Part shown: piece after piece, positions 23,061 to 35,166 of the stretch
How positions within the stretch are numbered: the first letter of the stretch is position 1
Layout: each line of letters opens with the position of its first letter
NCBI RefSeq assembly: GCF_964340395.1
Contig: NC_135549.1
Coordinates: 23,949,842-24,013,841, forward strand
Reading direction: 5' to 3'
DNA from: Glandiceps talaboti
Taxonomy: Eukaryota; Hemichordata; Enteropneusta; Spengelidae
Length of the DNA stretch: 64,000 nt
Made by a program: the position numbers and the translations under genes
Notes under the pieces: model-generated
Databases searched by the model: none
Told to the model about the DNA's origin: nothing
What the model saw: the letters and a program-made list of their open reading frames with translations, nothing else

Positions 23061-23282
23061 TGCCGCCATAACGTTGTGGAATGTTTGGTGTAAGAGGATT
23101 TTTTAAGTTCTTGAATTTCAAAAATCTACAGGGACGGGAGGAGGTGCCCATCCCACTTGGCTCCCTCAAACTACGATTCAACTTATACCGCCTAATGTCC
23201 AATTTTACTAACTACTTTGGGAATAAGCTGGCTCCATCATGTTATGAGGAAATTCAATTTCAAAATAAAAAGTTTGTTATTG

Positions 23283-23340
23283 TATGTATGTATGTATGTA
23301 TGTATGTATGTATGTATGTATGTATGTATGTATGTATGTA

Positions 23341-23373
<33 letters not shown>

Positions 23374-23374
23374 C
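23283..23374. repeat. (TATG)n-(TG)n compound microsatellite
   Basis: TATG units for about 64 bases, passing directly into TG units. Confidence 0.95.
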
Positions 23375-23727
23375 ACTCAAAATGTCAAGCTAGGCGGGGG
23401 AGGGTACTCAAATGTTCTGGATTTTCAAAGCAATCCCCCCCAGGTCATAAATCATGATGGCTCCCTAAGATAGAGGCATTCGCTGGCCTGGAGCTGAACA
23501 CGTTAAAATACAACGAACGAATGGTTTATTAGTTTCATTATTGTTTCATACTCAGAAGATCAAAATTCAACGTCAGGCAAGTTGTTATTAACATTATTAA
23601 CTCTGCTCAAAACTTTTATGAATAACAAACATTGACGATGATTTTTTCACGCCCCAATACTATTAGGGGTATATGCACTTTAGTTGTGCCATTATGCTCA
23701 ATAATACAAGAATTCACGGTTTTTGGT

Positions 23728-23728
<1 letters not shown>

Positions 23729-23800
<72 letters not shown>
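23729..23800. repeat. (GT)n microsatellite
   Basis: About 36 uninterrupted TG units; the long (HT)n frame on the minus strand is an artefact. Confidence 0.95.
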
Positions 23801-23801
<1 letters not shown>

Positions 23802-25503
23802 GGTATGATGCCATCTCTGACCAAACAACCATTATTATACCAGAAAACTTAACTTAATATTATTTGTTATGTATCATGTATATACATGAAGTCCAGCAAA
23901 CTGGCGAAACAATAATTCTACCTGACACGTAGCACGTAGGCATACAGCCTTACCTTAAAGTTATTGATATACGATGATTCCACTGTAACTGTAGTAGTTC
24001 CCCAGATAGTATGAACCGAAGCTTATGTGATTGCTGTAATCTTAGAAATAACTTATTTCACGGACACTAATGGGGTTAGCGTCACAAAACGACACCCTAC
24101 TGTGCTAAAGAAGACGTGTCATCCAGAGATCGGCAGACGGTGAGTTACCTGTATTAACACTTCTGACGTACTTCGTTGGTTTGTGTTTTTACATGAAGCT
24201 GTAATATTTTATTAGAGTAACATCTGGTCTATTAGGAAACTGATACTGCACAAAGATTGTCGTGAGCATTTTAAAAAAACACGCTGTATTTCGGACAAAA
24301 ATACTCTTGTCGTAATCAAAGCCTCTGTATACTATAAGGGACCTACACTACCTAAGTTTCCGATCCAAGGTGAAGCTCATATAATAGTCAATATCCAAGG
24401 TTATTATAAACACTTTTATGGAAACATTCTCACAAGCCTTCCTGTAAACTTCCATTTGACTACAGGCTGCAAATCAGTCCAGCTGCAACCCGTTGTATTT
24501 TTTTCATCAAGTATAACCAAAAATAATATTCATCAAAAATTAGTAAATAACCTATAAAAAGACATATGTATTTGTTAATTAGATGACTGTCAATATTGTA
24601 GGTAGTTTAAATCTTAGTTTTGAATCTGTTACGATGTTAAAATTGTACCAGCTGTACCTGGAGTATCATTTTTCATTCAGACAACCACAATATTTGAAAA
24701 TTGTTAAAATACCAATAATGAGACATTTAATCAGGGGTCGATAATATCCATAACGGGTACAGAAACAGGTTGATTTCACGATCGCCATTGAGGGCGCTGA
24801 TTTTGGATAATCACGTGCTATTGGGAGAACTCGGACCTGGCATCATATTTTACAAATCTATGTCATCGTTCTACGTATACTAAAGTATAGAAGTACCTCC
24901 TTTTCTGCCATCAAATAAGCAAACGCCACCAGGTACGATTTTAATGCCATCAAAGACGTGAATTAACATTAAAATTAGGCTAGAAAAACTTAATTTAGGT
25001 TTATAATAATATATAATATATAATAGACATTTTCACTCGAATAAAAATGTTTGCTTAAAGTGTACATGCAAAGGGTGATACTTTTTTCGTCAATATGTTT
25101 ATTTTGTGAACCTTGTGTTACTCTGAAAAAGCGGTGAGTTGAGTAACTATTACTGTAATATATTAATATTACTATTACAGTGTTCACATTTTTTGTACAT
25201 CAGGTGTTTATTTTAGGTGCATATATGTGACACGGAGACCCTGCTATGGCCAATCTTCGAATATCAATTTTAGAATTTTGTGACTGGTTAACAAAGAAAT
25301 GAAGTTAATGACCGTGTACGTGTGTACGGGTGGGTGACTGTGGATGGGTTTTAAATTATATCTCATGCATTTCAGGACTTCTAGAGTAACGACTTTGAAT
25401 ATATACTGTGAGTGAAGGTGTAAATCGTAATTATACCATATGGGAACTAAACTATATACATATACACGTCATCCTGTTCGGGTTATTACTACGGCTACGT
25501 ACA

Positions 25504-25592
25504 TAGTCTCGGTTGCCCAGCCTTACCGCTGATGGCTCACTTCATAGCCAAGCGAAATGCCAGCGGCGGAAAGTCTGGGTAACCCGAGACTA
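25504..25592. mobile_element. Miniature inverted-repeat element
   Basis: An 89-base unit with ends TAGTCTCGGTTGCCCAG and CTGGGTAACCCGAGACTA, imperfect reverse complements of about 17 bases. The centre contains GCTGATGGC and GCCAGCGGC. It is too short to code for anything. Confidence 0.65.
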
Positions 25593-26115
25593 TACTCCTA
25601 GCAAATGCTAGATAAAAACACGCCATGACCCATTTCTGCACAAAATACAAAATATATGTAGCACAGTTATTTTCATAATACTTTCTAAAATCCACTTTTT
25701 AATGTTTTTTTTTAAATTGTTGCATTTTCTCACATACCACACAGCATCTGCGCTGTAAATGACTTCGAAGTATAGGAGATTTTGGTTGACGAAGTTGTGC
25801 TTTTTAATTCAGAAATCCTACTTCGAAGGCAAAATATATTCCTTTAACATTTAAGTCGAAGGGTTCGCCGAGTTCAGATTAACTTTACTGACGTTAAAAT
25901 GTCTATCAGTTCAAATGATAAATAACTCTAACAAAAATAAAGTTGTCAATTATTCTCCATGTAAGTAAAACTATGCACAGTTTTATCAATGACAACACTG
26001 ACTTATTTTCGTGTGCTGCTATTTGTTGTGCATAACTTGATATAGTTTGAACACCATTTATTTAAGATATATTCACACTCTGACAATGATTTTAACAAAT
26101 ACCTATAGGAATACT

Positions 26116-26117
<2 letters not shown>

Positions 26118-26173
<56 letters not shown>
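26118..26173. repeat. (AC)n microsatellite
   Basis: About 27 AC dinucleotide units. Confidence 0.95.
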
Positions 26174-26174
<1 letters not shown>

Positions 26175-26822
26175 TCTGTTATCCAACGTCTATGCCCACA
26201 TAACACTCTCTTGTAAATATATACGCCATGCGTACATTGTATGAACGCCCACAAATACAGAACGAAGAAGTTCTTTGTTCTCTGAAGAACTTACTAGGTA
26301 AATATTGTAAGCTTTACTGTTCCGATAGTCAACACTTCCGGGAATGCATGAACACTTTTCCAATAGTCTAAGACGTCGTTGTCGAACTATAGGTGAACAA
26401 TTGTTACGGCGTTGGGTGTTTTGGTTCTCCAATCATGTGGAACGGTTTGCCGTGACTTTTACTATGGCTGATTTTAATCATTGGACATTAATTACAGTGA
26501 TATACCGGTATTTCGTCGACAGACAACAAATACTTGACCAGGCATGCAATGATTCTTTACTTTAAGCAACCTTTCCAGTTAAACGCCGTACGGTTTCTAC
26601 ATGTTTGAACATGTTACAATGACAGTCTTCTCGGATAGTGAGATAGTACTCTCATTCTAGAAGAGAATTTTGAACTTCGTTGATATTACATATGATTATA
26701 GTCATGGGCCCCTAGCTATCTCTCGACACCTCTATTTCAGATAAACTAATGTAACATGGTGGTCACCTCAAATAATGCAATTGACAGGATAAATGGATGG
26801 ATGAATGGACAGACAACACGTT

Positions 26823-26833
26823 CAGACAGACAT

Positions 26834-26891
<58 letters not shown>

Positions 26892-26894
26892 GTC

Positions 26895-26984
<90 letters not shown>

Positions 26985-27133
26985 GGCAGGCAGGCAGGTC
27001 AGCCGGCCGGCCGGCCGGCCTACATACATACATACATACATACATACATACATACATACATACATACATACATACATGCACATAACATACATACATACAT
27101 ACATACATACATACATACATACATACATACACA
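26823..27133. repeat. Compound array (CAGA)n-(GGCA)n-(CCGG)n-(CATA)n
   Basis: A single 300-base block in which the tetranucleotide changes stepwise: CAGA from 26823, GGCA at 26984, a perfect CCGG tract at 27003-27020, then CATA to about 27133. All long frames over this block on both strands are artefacts of repetition. Confidence 0.95.
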
Positions 27134-28074
27134 TAAACCAATCTGGTGTGCTGGTGAGGGAAAACTTGATAAATAGGCCAGTCAACCCCTATGACGGGGA
27201 AGACTCATTTTTCGTGGCTAGATTAAGGGTAGAAGTACTTGCATCAGATATTGAAACACCACTGATTTTCGCAATCGTTCTCGTGACTAGTAATAACAAC
27301 GCCCACCAAAATGTAGTGTATGGTGAACCAACAATAACTTGATCTACCTCCCACAAACTGCTGACTTAAGCATAATGGAGATTGCCGTGACCTCATCCTG
27401 AAGGCCGAATAGCCTAGCACTGGCAGCCAATTCAAGGAATGAATGAATGAATGGTTACTGGTGCATGCGCACTACAATAGCTACTGACAAAGAATGAGTC
27501 CTATGACCATATGTAATGGGTTGTCCCAGTATATATGTCACGTGTTTACACACAGCGTGGGCGATTGATTCACTTAATGGGAAAGTACGTATATTCACTG
27601 GGGGGTATTTTTAGCTGACTAAGATGAAAGTAAAACTTTCGGGCACACTTGCTTGAGACACCTTATACACTCTAGAACCATTCCGTATTGTGGAACACTT
27701 TCTCACATCCTTTCTACTCAACGTTAAGAAGGAGAACCATTCTACCTACGGTATCCTTGACTGCACACGGTAGGTCATAATGTTGAATATATGTGTTAGT
27801 ACAGCCAAGTTCACTCTAGAAGGACTGTGGTACAGGCGATTTCATGTTAGTGTTGCCTTTACTGGCTATGCCTGAATACAACGATGCAGACACCAATAAG
27901 ATACTACACAGTCTACTCTTAATCTTTAATAGCAAGATCGCAATTTCTTGTCATTTTGTCTAAATGAAGTAACAGACCAAGTGAACACTAACACGAAACA
28001 GACAGTATTTAGTTCTTGTGAATATTGGAGAAGTTGTATTGTGGCTCCTTTTAATTGAAGGACTGGTCGGTTTC

Positions 28075-28480
28075 TCCGCAGTCTGGGGGTGGGGGGGGGG
28101 TCGTGGATTCTTCCATCGGGCCGACAAAAAGTCACCGACCCCCTATCTGTAAAACCAAATTCTAAAACATGATGACCCCCCCCCCCATATAAGATATTCA
28201 AACAAGAGCTTGACACTAGGATATGTACACCTCATGTGGGAGGGGGTCCTAGGGGTCAAACCTTATAAGCCCTGAAGGTTTTTTACTCTTAAAGAGAATT
28301 TTAGGCTATCGAAAATGGGATATTTTTTTAATTCTATCACAGTCCAAAACACAATGACCCCCCCCCCATCTACAATTTTCAAAACAGCATGACCCCCCTA
28401 TACTACTGCCAATTTCAAAAACAGGGTTACAACCCCCACCCCCGGCCGAAGAACTGACCGGTCCCTAATATCAAATATTG
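28075..28480. repeat. G/C-homopolymer-rich dispersed repeat, copy 1
   Basis: Contains runs of G or C of 8-13 bases spaced by related sentences such as CGGGCCGACAAAAAGTCAC and AAAACATGATGACCCC. The same sentence recurs at 36198-36310, so these are two copies of a dispersed non-coding repeat. The homopolymers may vary in length or be assembly-sensitive. Confidence 0.6.
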
Positions 28481-28827
28481 TCGTGCTATAAGACGTTCCA
28501 CATTGTATAGATCTGGTTCCTTACCGGCCGGATGCATATAATATAATTGTATTTTCGTATTAAACCCCAGTCAGTGTCATTATAAGTAGTTTACATTCAA
28601 ATATCAGTAAACCAGCACTCGTAGAGCCGAGTTATGAATTTTCAAATATATTTAAAGAGATGGGCACAAACAGATGGCAGATGCACTGTAATGACCTTGG
28701 TTTTAAGGGGGGGGGGGGGTTTCCATCCATTTAAAGACTGTTTGCCCATTGAAAAAAACAGTATGGTTTGATTAATGATGACTAAAATCTGTTCACACTT
28801 TCGATTCAGAGGGTTGATTTGTAAAAC

Positions 28828-28952
28828 ATGGAGGACAGGACATCTTTGGGTGAAAGTGATAAGATTGTGTCTGGCGAGTTGGAAGGCTATGCTACAATAC
28901 AAATTAATGACAGTGAACCCATGCCACTGATATCACGACAGGTTAAAGCTGA
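28828..28952 (+). CDS. Otopetrin coding exon 1
   Basis: Residues 1-41, a hydrophilic acidic cytoplasmic N-terminus (MEDRTSLGESDKIVSGELEG). Start supported by an in-frame TAA just upstream. Donor ga|gtaagt. It was assigned by phase and splice-site fit, as this part is not conserved in the family. Confidence 0.78.
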
Positions 28953-29674
28953 GTAAGTATAATATACAAACTTTCTACATGTGTGACCATGACGCTGTTT
29001 CAATTGATGGTATTGTCAGAAATCAATGAACGATCGCCCAATCATCTTTTCCTCTAGTCTAGTTCCAGACAGGGACAGTATTAAGGATTAAAAACTTCAC
29101 CACTTTCCCAGTTTAGTCAAGGCCCCGACGAAAGGTGTTAATCGTGGTTCTACCGCACAGCGAGCGAAGCTTGAACGGCCTATATGTCAGTAGTAATCCA
29201 TCATAAATTGACAGGCTGTCGTCATCGTTCTCATGTTTCTAGGATCTAGGACTGATATGATATGTAAATGTTCAACCAGGACTCTACCTCCAGTCTGTAA
29301 ACTGAAATCAGGTGGGGACGCGACGACGTCGTCATGTTTATTATGAACACGGTTGGGGGGAGCACATATATCTGTGCTCGAACAATGGCCTTGAATTGAC
29401 TAGACTGGGAAAGAGATGAAGTTTTTAATACGCAATACTGTCCCTGTCTGGCGAACTAGACTACTATTCCTCCAACTTGCCATGCGTATGTATGTATGTA
29501 TGTATGTATGTATGTATGTATGTATGTATGTATGTATGTATGTATGTATGTATGTATGGATGGATGGATGGATGGATGGATGTATGTATGTATGTATGTA
29601 TGTATGTATGTATGTATGTATGTATGATGTATGTATGTATGTATGTATGTATGTATGTATGTATGTATGTATGC

Positions 29675-29705
<31 letters not shown>

Positions 29706-30187
29706 TGTATGTATGTATGCCTGCCTGCTTGTCTGTCTATCTGTGTGTCTGTGTGTCTGTGTGTCTGTCTGTCTGTCTGTGTGTGTGTGCGCCTGTGTGT
29801 CTGTGTATCACGCACGCACGCACGCACGCACGCACCCCCCCTTTCCACACACACGCGCACCTGCATGCGGGCTGTTGTTTTATTCATGTGTATTTTTTCA
29901 TGCTGTTTATTTTCAGAGCTACGGTGAGTAAAGCATTCAGCGAGTTATTGGCTACAACTCTGGTTGTCATGTCTGTGGTTTTCGTCATAACCGTTGCACT
30001 CAACAAAGACAAAAATCTTGATCTGCCGTATGATGGTGTCGATTGGTATTATTTATTTCTCTACTCAACTTCTATACTTGCTATGGTAGTCATGAGACTA
30101 AAGATGATTGATAGATCTGCGAATATACCAAAAAAATCTGGCTCGTCATATGTCAAAGGTATGTATGTATGTATGTATGTATGTATG

Positions 30188-30219
<32 letters not shown>

Positions 30220-33200
30220 AAATATAATGCTGCTAGGACTGTAGTACAAAGAAATGCATATGGAACTAATAAATCAGTCCGTATAAATAGCTGTTAAATC
30301 CGACGTTTAGAATAAATATTCTTTTTCAAAGGAAAAATCAGTGAGACACAGAAATGTTAGGTCAAAACCAGAACATTTCTAAATAATTTCTGTGTCTCAC
30401 ACCGATTTTTCCTTTGAAAAAGAATATTTATTCTAAACGTCGGATTTAACAGCTATTTATACGGACTGATTTATAAGTTCCATATGCATTTCTATGTATG
30501 TATGTATGTATGTATGTATGTATGTATGTATGTATGTATGTATGTATGTATGTGTGCACGTGTGCACGTATGCATGTATACATGTATGTATGTATGTATG
30601 TATGTATGTATGTATGTATGCACGATGCACGTATTAATTTACGTATGTACGCACGCCCCCCCCCCCACGTACACACGTCTTTAGGTTATTGTTTTCAATT
30701 TGAAAGGGGTACGTTACTCCAGGAAATAAAGGTATTTTCATAAACTTTGGGATCTTTTAGAATGTCATTTCAATATCAATATTTCACATCACATAAATTT
30801 CGCTCGTTTGCCAAGAAACGTCAAATTGAAACGCTATTTCACCTGATCCCTTGTTCATACAGTGGTGCACCGCGCCACAATGCATACGATTTATAACGTT
30901 GCGTTGCGTTGTGTTGTGTGTAATCGCCAGCTTCGGTGACATAATTTAAAAGAATAGTACTTTCATTTGTTCATATAGATTTTGATATTTTATGTTCTTA
31001 CCGGGATTCACCTTCATAATCAGTGAAAATAAGACGCAACAACTTGAAGACCCGCCAAGGATTTCTTGCAGCGTTGCTCAATCTCTCTAACAATGAAATG
31101 AAGTGTTATCATACTAAACTACTGTTTATCGTTCCAGTCGGTGCGACATTGTTTGGTATATGTGTAATGATGTTATCAGGGTTTAAGTTCGCTGCAATAG
31201 TGGATAAAAGCTACGAAAATGCTGACTGGGTGAATGCAACAGAATCTGTCGTCATGATCATATTCATATTAGCACAAATGATATTCGTGTCTTCGTATTC
31301 TGACATCTGCATCAACAAGTGGACCACACTTGCCAGGTATGGTTTCATAAAGTTTCCAATTTTGATACTGACAATTCACTGCTACACGGAACTACTTCAT
31401 AAAATAAGCACGCCACTGGAAATCCGTTTTATTATTTTTTGCAATATATTGGTTACTGGGAAGTTTGCCAAATATGACAATTTGCGACTCGCTCATCGAC
31501 AACCGTTCGCTCGGTAATTTTATTTGGCTTTGTCGATGTCTTCACTGTACTATGTTTTACATTTTTACGAATAAAATAACATTTCACTGTCATGTCAGTT
31601 TGATATGACTGTGATTATGTGATTCAAATGATGTTTCCATGCCACTACATAGGATATATGATAAAACCTTTACGTCTCGGATATGGCTTATGTGGACTTC
31701 AGCAGTACTGCTTACGTGTTCACTTAAATTTGGGCCCTCCCGCCGTGCAACGTCGGTCATCGAAAACCAATATATCGGCCGTAAAGATTAATAACAGATA
31801 GATTACCCATTCATTTTCTTTCCGGAAGATATATTAAACAATTTTTTTCTTCATCTTTTGTCTCGACAGGGTTGGTGCTACAATCATCTGGGCTACCAAT
31901 GTCAGTGGATGGGTTCGTGCTTATGTATATGAAATTACAGACGAATGGAAAACACAGGAAGAGGAGTTTGAAAGACTTCACCTTTGTAATAATGTAACAA
32001 AAGACCATAAAGAACACGAACAAGATCAATTTCACAATGGTTAGTTTTATTGGAATTATGATTTTGATAATTGTATACGCTAAGTGCTTTAAATTCTGTT
32101 CTTTCAGTTGCTGGTGAATTTTCATAAGTTATTTGATTTCGCTTTACAACATGACAACTTAAATTTGGGAAATATAGTGTTCATTTGAGTTTGATTGAAT
32201 GGAAGAGAATTCAAGCCAATATATTATATTGCACTCTGAGGTTTTTGACTAACATCTCGACAAACTCATCTCAAACAGACTTTATCTAAGCCTTAGGCTA
32301 ATAACAAGTTGTGTGGTTCCGATTACATTCAATTTTACAATAGGTGGGGTAGATAGATTTTTTATTTAATTTTATGATTATTTTGAAATTCATGCACGAC
32401 TGTCTAGTTCAGGTTTTCAATTGTTTTCCATATGGCCCCTGTGTTGTTTATTTCTTCCTATCAGATGTACATCCATTTCAGATTGGAAGAACAGTTTTAT
32501 ACGATCTTTTTAGTTGATGTCAGTTTCCGCATCCACTATTTCTGGAGAGACTTTAACAAAACTTTCGCGATTTTATTTTATATTTTTCTAATATGTAAAA
32601 GCAAAAAGTGGAGGATCGGCAGTGAAAAACTAGTTGGGATTGGGTACCGGAACCAAACACTTTTTTCTAGGCCTTATATATAGCCATGTAGTCTATGTAA
32701 TCGGGTATTTGCAAACCCACCTCTTGAGTATTTTCAATGGTGCCTTATGGGAAATATGATGATAAACATAAATCAATCACTTTTATAAAGAAAATAATTA
32801 TGTCCTATTGCTTTTAACCACAAGCAATTTAGTCTTACAGATAACTACAAATACTCCCACATTTCCTTTGTGTCTGCGCATGCTCGCTTTAGATGTCGAC
32901 AAGTTTCCTATATTCATGATATTGTTACCTTTATAAATTATTATAATCATATTGCATAGAAATGTGGGATTGCATTATAGTTGGCCACAGGCGTTACACA
33001 GAACAGTAAGCTAAGGCCAAGTAAAAAATATTGTGTGTTTCAGATCGTAGTTTAAGCCTCCTATTCTAAACATTTTTTTTGAATGTTTAAAAACAAAAAA
33101 GATAAGACATTCTTTGTCTTCTTGACCTTCATACACGTCTGTTTTCTTTCCCCACCAAGTATGTACATATTCAATCAAGCAATATCACAGCAGGGCTATT

Positions 33201-34311
33201 CTGACCGACATTGATTGTTTTTGGGTCGAGGCAATGTTTTTCACAATTAAAAAGATAAATGAAAATAAAATAAAATCCCGACCTACCTACCATAGTTTCT
33301 GTGGCTGCATGTTTTCGGAAACACACAGTTATTTTTTTTTTTCGCCTAGCTTACAAATACAGTACATTTGTTTAGCCTGTAACCTATAACCTGGTTTATT
33401 AATGTAAAGATGTTTTATCTCCAGGGACGCTGCAAAATTTGACACCAAACACCAACCCATCGTCAATGGACAATTTCATGGACATCTACAGAACATCTGG
33501 AGAGTTCCTCGTGCCATCAGCAATGGAATACGATATTATCATGGCGGGAATTATGTATTTCTTTTATACTAATATTGGAACCAGTAGAAGCATCGAGCAC
33601 AATTATCAGAAATTGGTGAAAAATCGCACTTTTGAATACAGCGTGGGTGGATTCGCGCTTGGAGTTGTAACTTTAGTGGCGTCTGTTGGTATCGCAATCG
33701 GGTATGCAATTAAAGCTCCTAACAACTGGAAGGACAATAGTGGTTATGAAGCCGAATCATTGTATTATGGGTTTCTCACCGTATTGTACACTATGTGTAA
33801 TATCGCCAGTCTGTTCTCACTAATCAAAATCTACAGAAGTGATTGGCTCCCGGATGACTCGGCGAAAGCCGAAAAGCGATTGGAAACCAGTCTATTAGTG
33901 ATTTCGTCAGTAGGCAAGATTGTACACCCCTTGTTTGTAATCATGTCAGCGCTTTCGTACATCCATTGCTCAAAGCACAACGCTCAGATACTCATCATCA
34001 AGGAAATTTGTGGAATCATAGGCGTCTATTTACAAGTTTTCTTCATATACGACACTTTGCATCGCTCTCCACCTCGGAACAAGTCAAATGCCATGATAGT
34101 TCGTCAGTTCGTAATGTTCTTAATTTTTGCAAATTTGACCATGTGGTGGATGTGCTTCTACGAGATCAAGTTCTTGTCAGTCCATCCGATTCAATACTGT
34201 TTCTATGGTGTTAGGACCTGGTCGCTCATCTTACATTTGACTACTCCTTTGGAAATATATTTTAGATTCCATTCTGCAATATTACTATTAGGGATATGGG
34301 AGAGCTTCTGA
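28828..34311 (+). CDS. Otopetrin-family proton channel (5-exon gene model)
   Basis: Coding exons: 28828-28952, 29917-30158, 31024-31336, 31870-32039, 33425-34311; 1737 bases, 578 aa, all GT-AG, phases consistent. Twelve hydrophobic segments at roughly 52-71, 84-102, 154-175, 195-213, 229-247, 317-334, 357-377, 394-418, 439-462, 472-494, 508-528 and 545-574 fit the otopetrin 12-helix fold of two six-helix halves. Family-like motifs include ATNVSGWVRAYVYE (helix 5), EYDIIMAGIMYFFYTNIG (helix 6), RQFVMFLIFANLTMWW (helix 11) and TTPLEIYFRFHSAILLLGIW (helix 12). The family conducts protons across the plasma membrane, serving acid sensing, otoconia formation and, in sea urchin larvae, calcification. 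Which paralogue this is cannot be said. TAA six bases before the ATG fixes the start. AATAAA at 34484 is the likely polyadenylation signal. Confidence 0.92.
29486..29834. repeat. Compound microsatellite in otopetrin intron 1
   Basis: TATG array with a GGAT block at about 29557-29580, a long second TATG block to about 29720, then CTGT/GTGT units and a GCAC array to about 29834. It ends about 80 bases before exon 2. Confidence 0.95.
29917..30158 (+). CDS. Otopetrin coding exon 2 (membrane segments 1-2)
   Basis: Residues 42-122: ELLATTLVVMSVVFVITVAL and WYYLFLYSTSILAMVVMRL. The donor g|gtatgt is the first unit of a (GTAT)n array. Acceptor is ttttcag, after a pyrimidine-rich tract. Confidence 0.88.
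30159..30217 (+). repeat. (GTAT)n array forming the exon 2 splice donor
   Basis: About 14 GTAT units begin exactly at the exon 2/intron 2 boundary, so each unit offers a GTATGT match to the 5' splice consensus at 4-base spacing. Confidence 0.93.
30251..30492. mobile_element. Palindromic MITE-like element in otopetrin intron 2
   Basis: Left arm starts GAAATGCATATGGAACT and the right arm ends in its reverse complement. Arms of about 105 bases match with few differences (for example ACTAATAAATC against ACTTATAAATC) around a short AT-rich centre. TATG arrays flank it on both sides at 30159-30217 and 30493-30620. Confidence 0.85.
30493..30622. repeat. (TATG)n microsatellite with GTGCACG insert
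   Basis: TATG units broken by TGTGCACGTGTGCACGTATG, then TATG again. It directly abuts the palindromic element. Confidence 0.93.
31024..31336 (+). CDS. Otopetrin coding exon 3 (membrane segments 3-4)
   Basis: Residues 123-227, with LLFIVPVGATLFGICVMMLS and ESVVMIIFILAQMIFVS. Acceptor aatcag; donor is ccag|gtatgg. Confidence 0.9.
31870..32039 (+). CDS. Otopetrin coding exon 4 (membrane segment 5)
   Basis: Residues 227-283. The start GATIIWATNVSGWVRAYVYE corresponds to the conserved HxxATN..VW helix 5 of otopetrins. A charged, variable linker rich in Glu, Asp, Lys and His follows. Acceptor cgacag; donor g|gttagt. Confidence 0.88.
33425..34311 (+). CDS. Otopetrin coding exon 5 (membrane segments 6-12)
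   Basis: One 887-base exon encodes residues 284-578, the whole C-terminal half plus helix 6. It is the best conserved part and gave the family assignment. Acceptor is ctccag; the stop is TGA right after WESF. Confidence 0.93.
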
Positions 34312-34483
34312 GTATGGTGACATCATGCACGGCTCTTGCATGTACATAGTCTATAGTTCCTATACAGTATCGTTACCATTATATGTCCACTCACTAGAAA
34401 CCACAGCTGCCATCCAGACTAGCATGTACGATATGTTATCCATTTTGAGTGTAATGTAACAAAGGCCACATGCTAGGCTTGTA

Positions 34484-34489
34484 AATAAA
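34484..34489 (+). terminator. Likely otopetrin polyadenylation signal
   Basis: AATAAA 173 bases after the TGA stop, the first such hexamer downstream. Confidence 0.55.
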
Positions 34490-34820
34490 CCAATATTGAA
34501 ATAGTATACTTTACACTTTAATATGAATGCTATAAACGAGTGTAGCACATAGAGAAAGTGCTTTACTTCAGTTTTACTCGTTGTACTGAAAGCAGTGTAC
34601 TACATACATGTACCTGCTGTGGCAAACCATTTGACTATTTTCCATGTACGAGTTTCTGATCATGGTCATGATTTTCCTGAGCTGCTAAAGCTATTAGAGG
34701 GTTGACATTTAAATAATCAGAAATGGGGTTAAACTTAGAAGAGATGCCAGCTATAATTATATTGTTTACGTACCGATAATCCCACGCCTGCATGCCATTG
34801 AGTAATTATAAACTAGTTAA

Positions 34821-35166
34821 AGTGGCCATATGGATGAGAATTTGGTATTTATTTTGGATTTTTATTTGATAGAACAGCTTCACTATGTTTTTCTACTTGA
34901 AAAAATAATGTGAAAGAACATATACCAAGTCCATGTTCACAACTCAATAAACTGCAAAACATTAAACAATGTGTAAAATGTTTGTTATTGTACATACAAT
35001 AACAAACTTTTTACACTTTTTGCATCTTTTTGCAATGTATTGAGTTATGAATATGGACTTGGTATATGTTCTTTCACATTATTTTTTCAAGTAGAAAAAC
35101 ATAGTGAAGCTGTTCTATCAAATAAAAATCCAAAATAAATACCAAATTCTCATCCATATGGCCACT
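34821..35166. mobile_element. TTAA-flanked palindromic MITE, copy 1
   Basis: A 346-base near-complete palindrome, from AGTGGCCATATGGATGAG to the matching CTCATCCATATGGCCACT. TTAA lies directly on both sides (34817-34820 and 35167-35170), the expected target duplication of piggyBac-type or other TTAA-specific transposases. The centre holds TGTTATTGTACATACAATAA. A second TTAA-AGTGACCATAATGATGAG start follows at 35167, perhaps a truncated relative inserted next to it. Confidence 0.85.

Larger units (their letters stand above)
22841..28827. other. Intergenic region between divergent hydrolase and otopetrin genes
   Basis: About 6 kb that must hold the promoters of both flanking genes, which are transcribed away from each other. 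I find no supported exon. It holds several microsatellites, a short inverted-repeat element and G/C-homopolymer-rich repeats, listed separately. The remaining stretches (23800-25490, 25600-26110 and 27140-28060) look like plain AT-rich DNA. Confidence 0.55.

Noticed and set aside
26344-26565. 73-codon open frame on plus strand
   Set aside because: No family similarity that I recognise and no flanking splice signals consistent with a conserved exon.
26746-27342. Long open frames of QTDR, CLSV, YIHT and MYVC repeats
   Set aside because: They are translations of tetranucleotide microsatellites, open in several frames on both strands. The same applies to those at 883, 1825, 12504, 23283, 29486, 30493 and 62962.
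30159-30244. Otopetrin exon 2 extending through the TATG array to a stop at 30244
   Set aside because: The GTATGT donor at 30159 gives a phase that joins exon 3 and continues the otopetrin fold.
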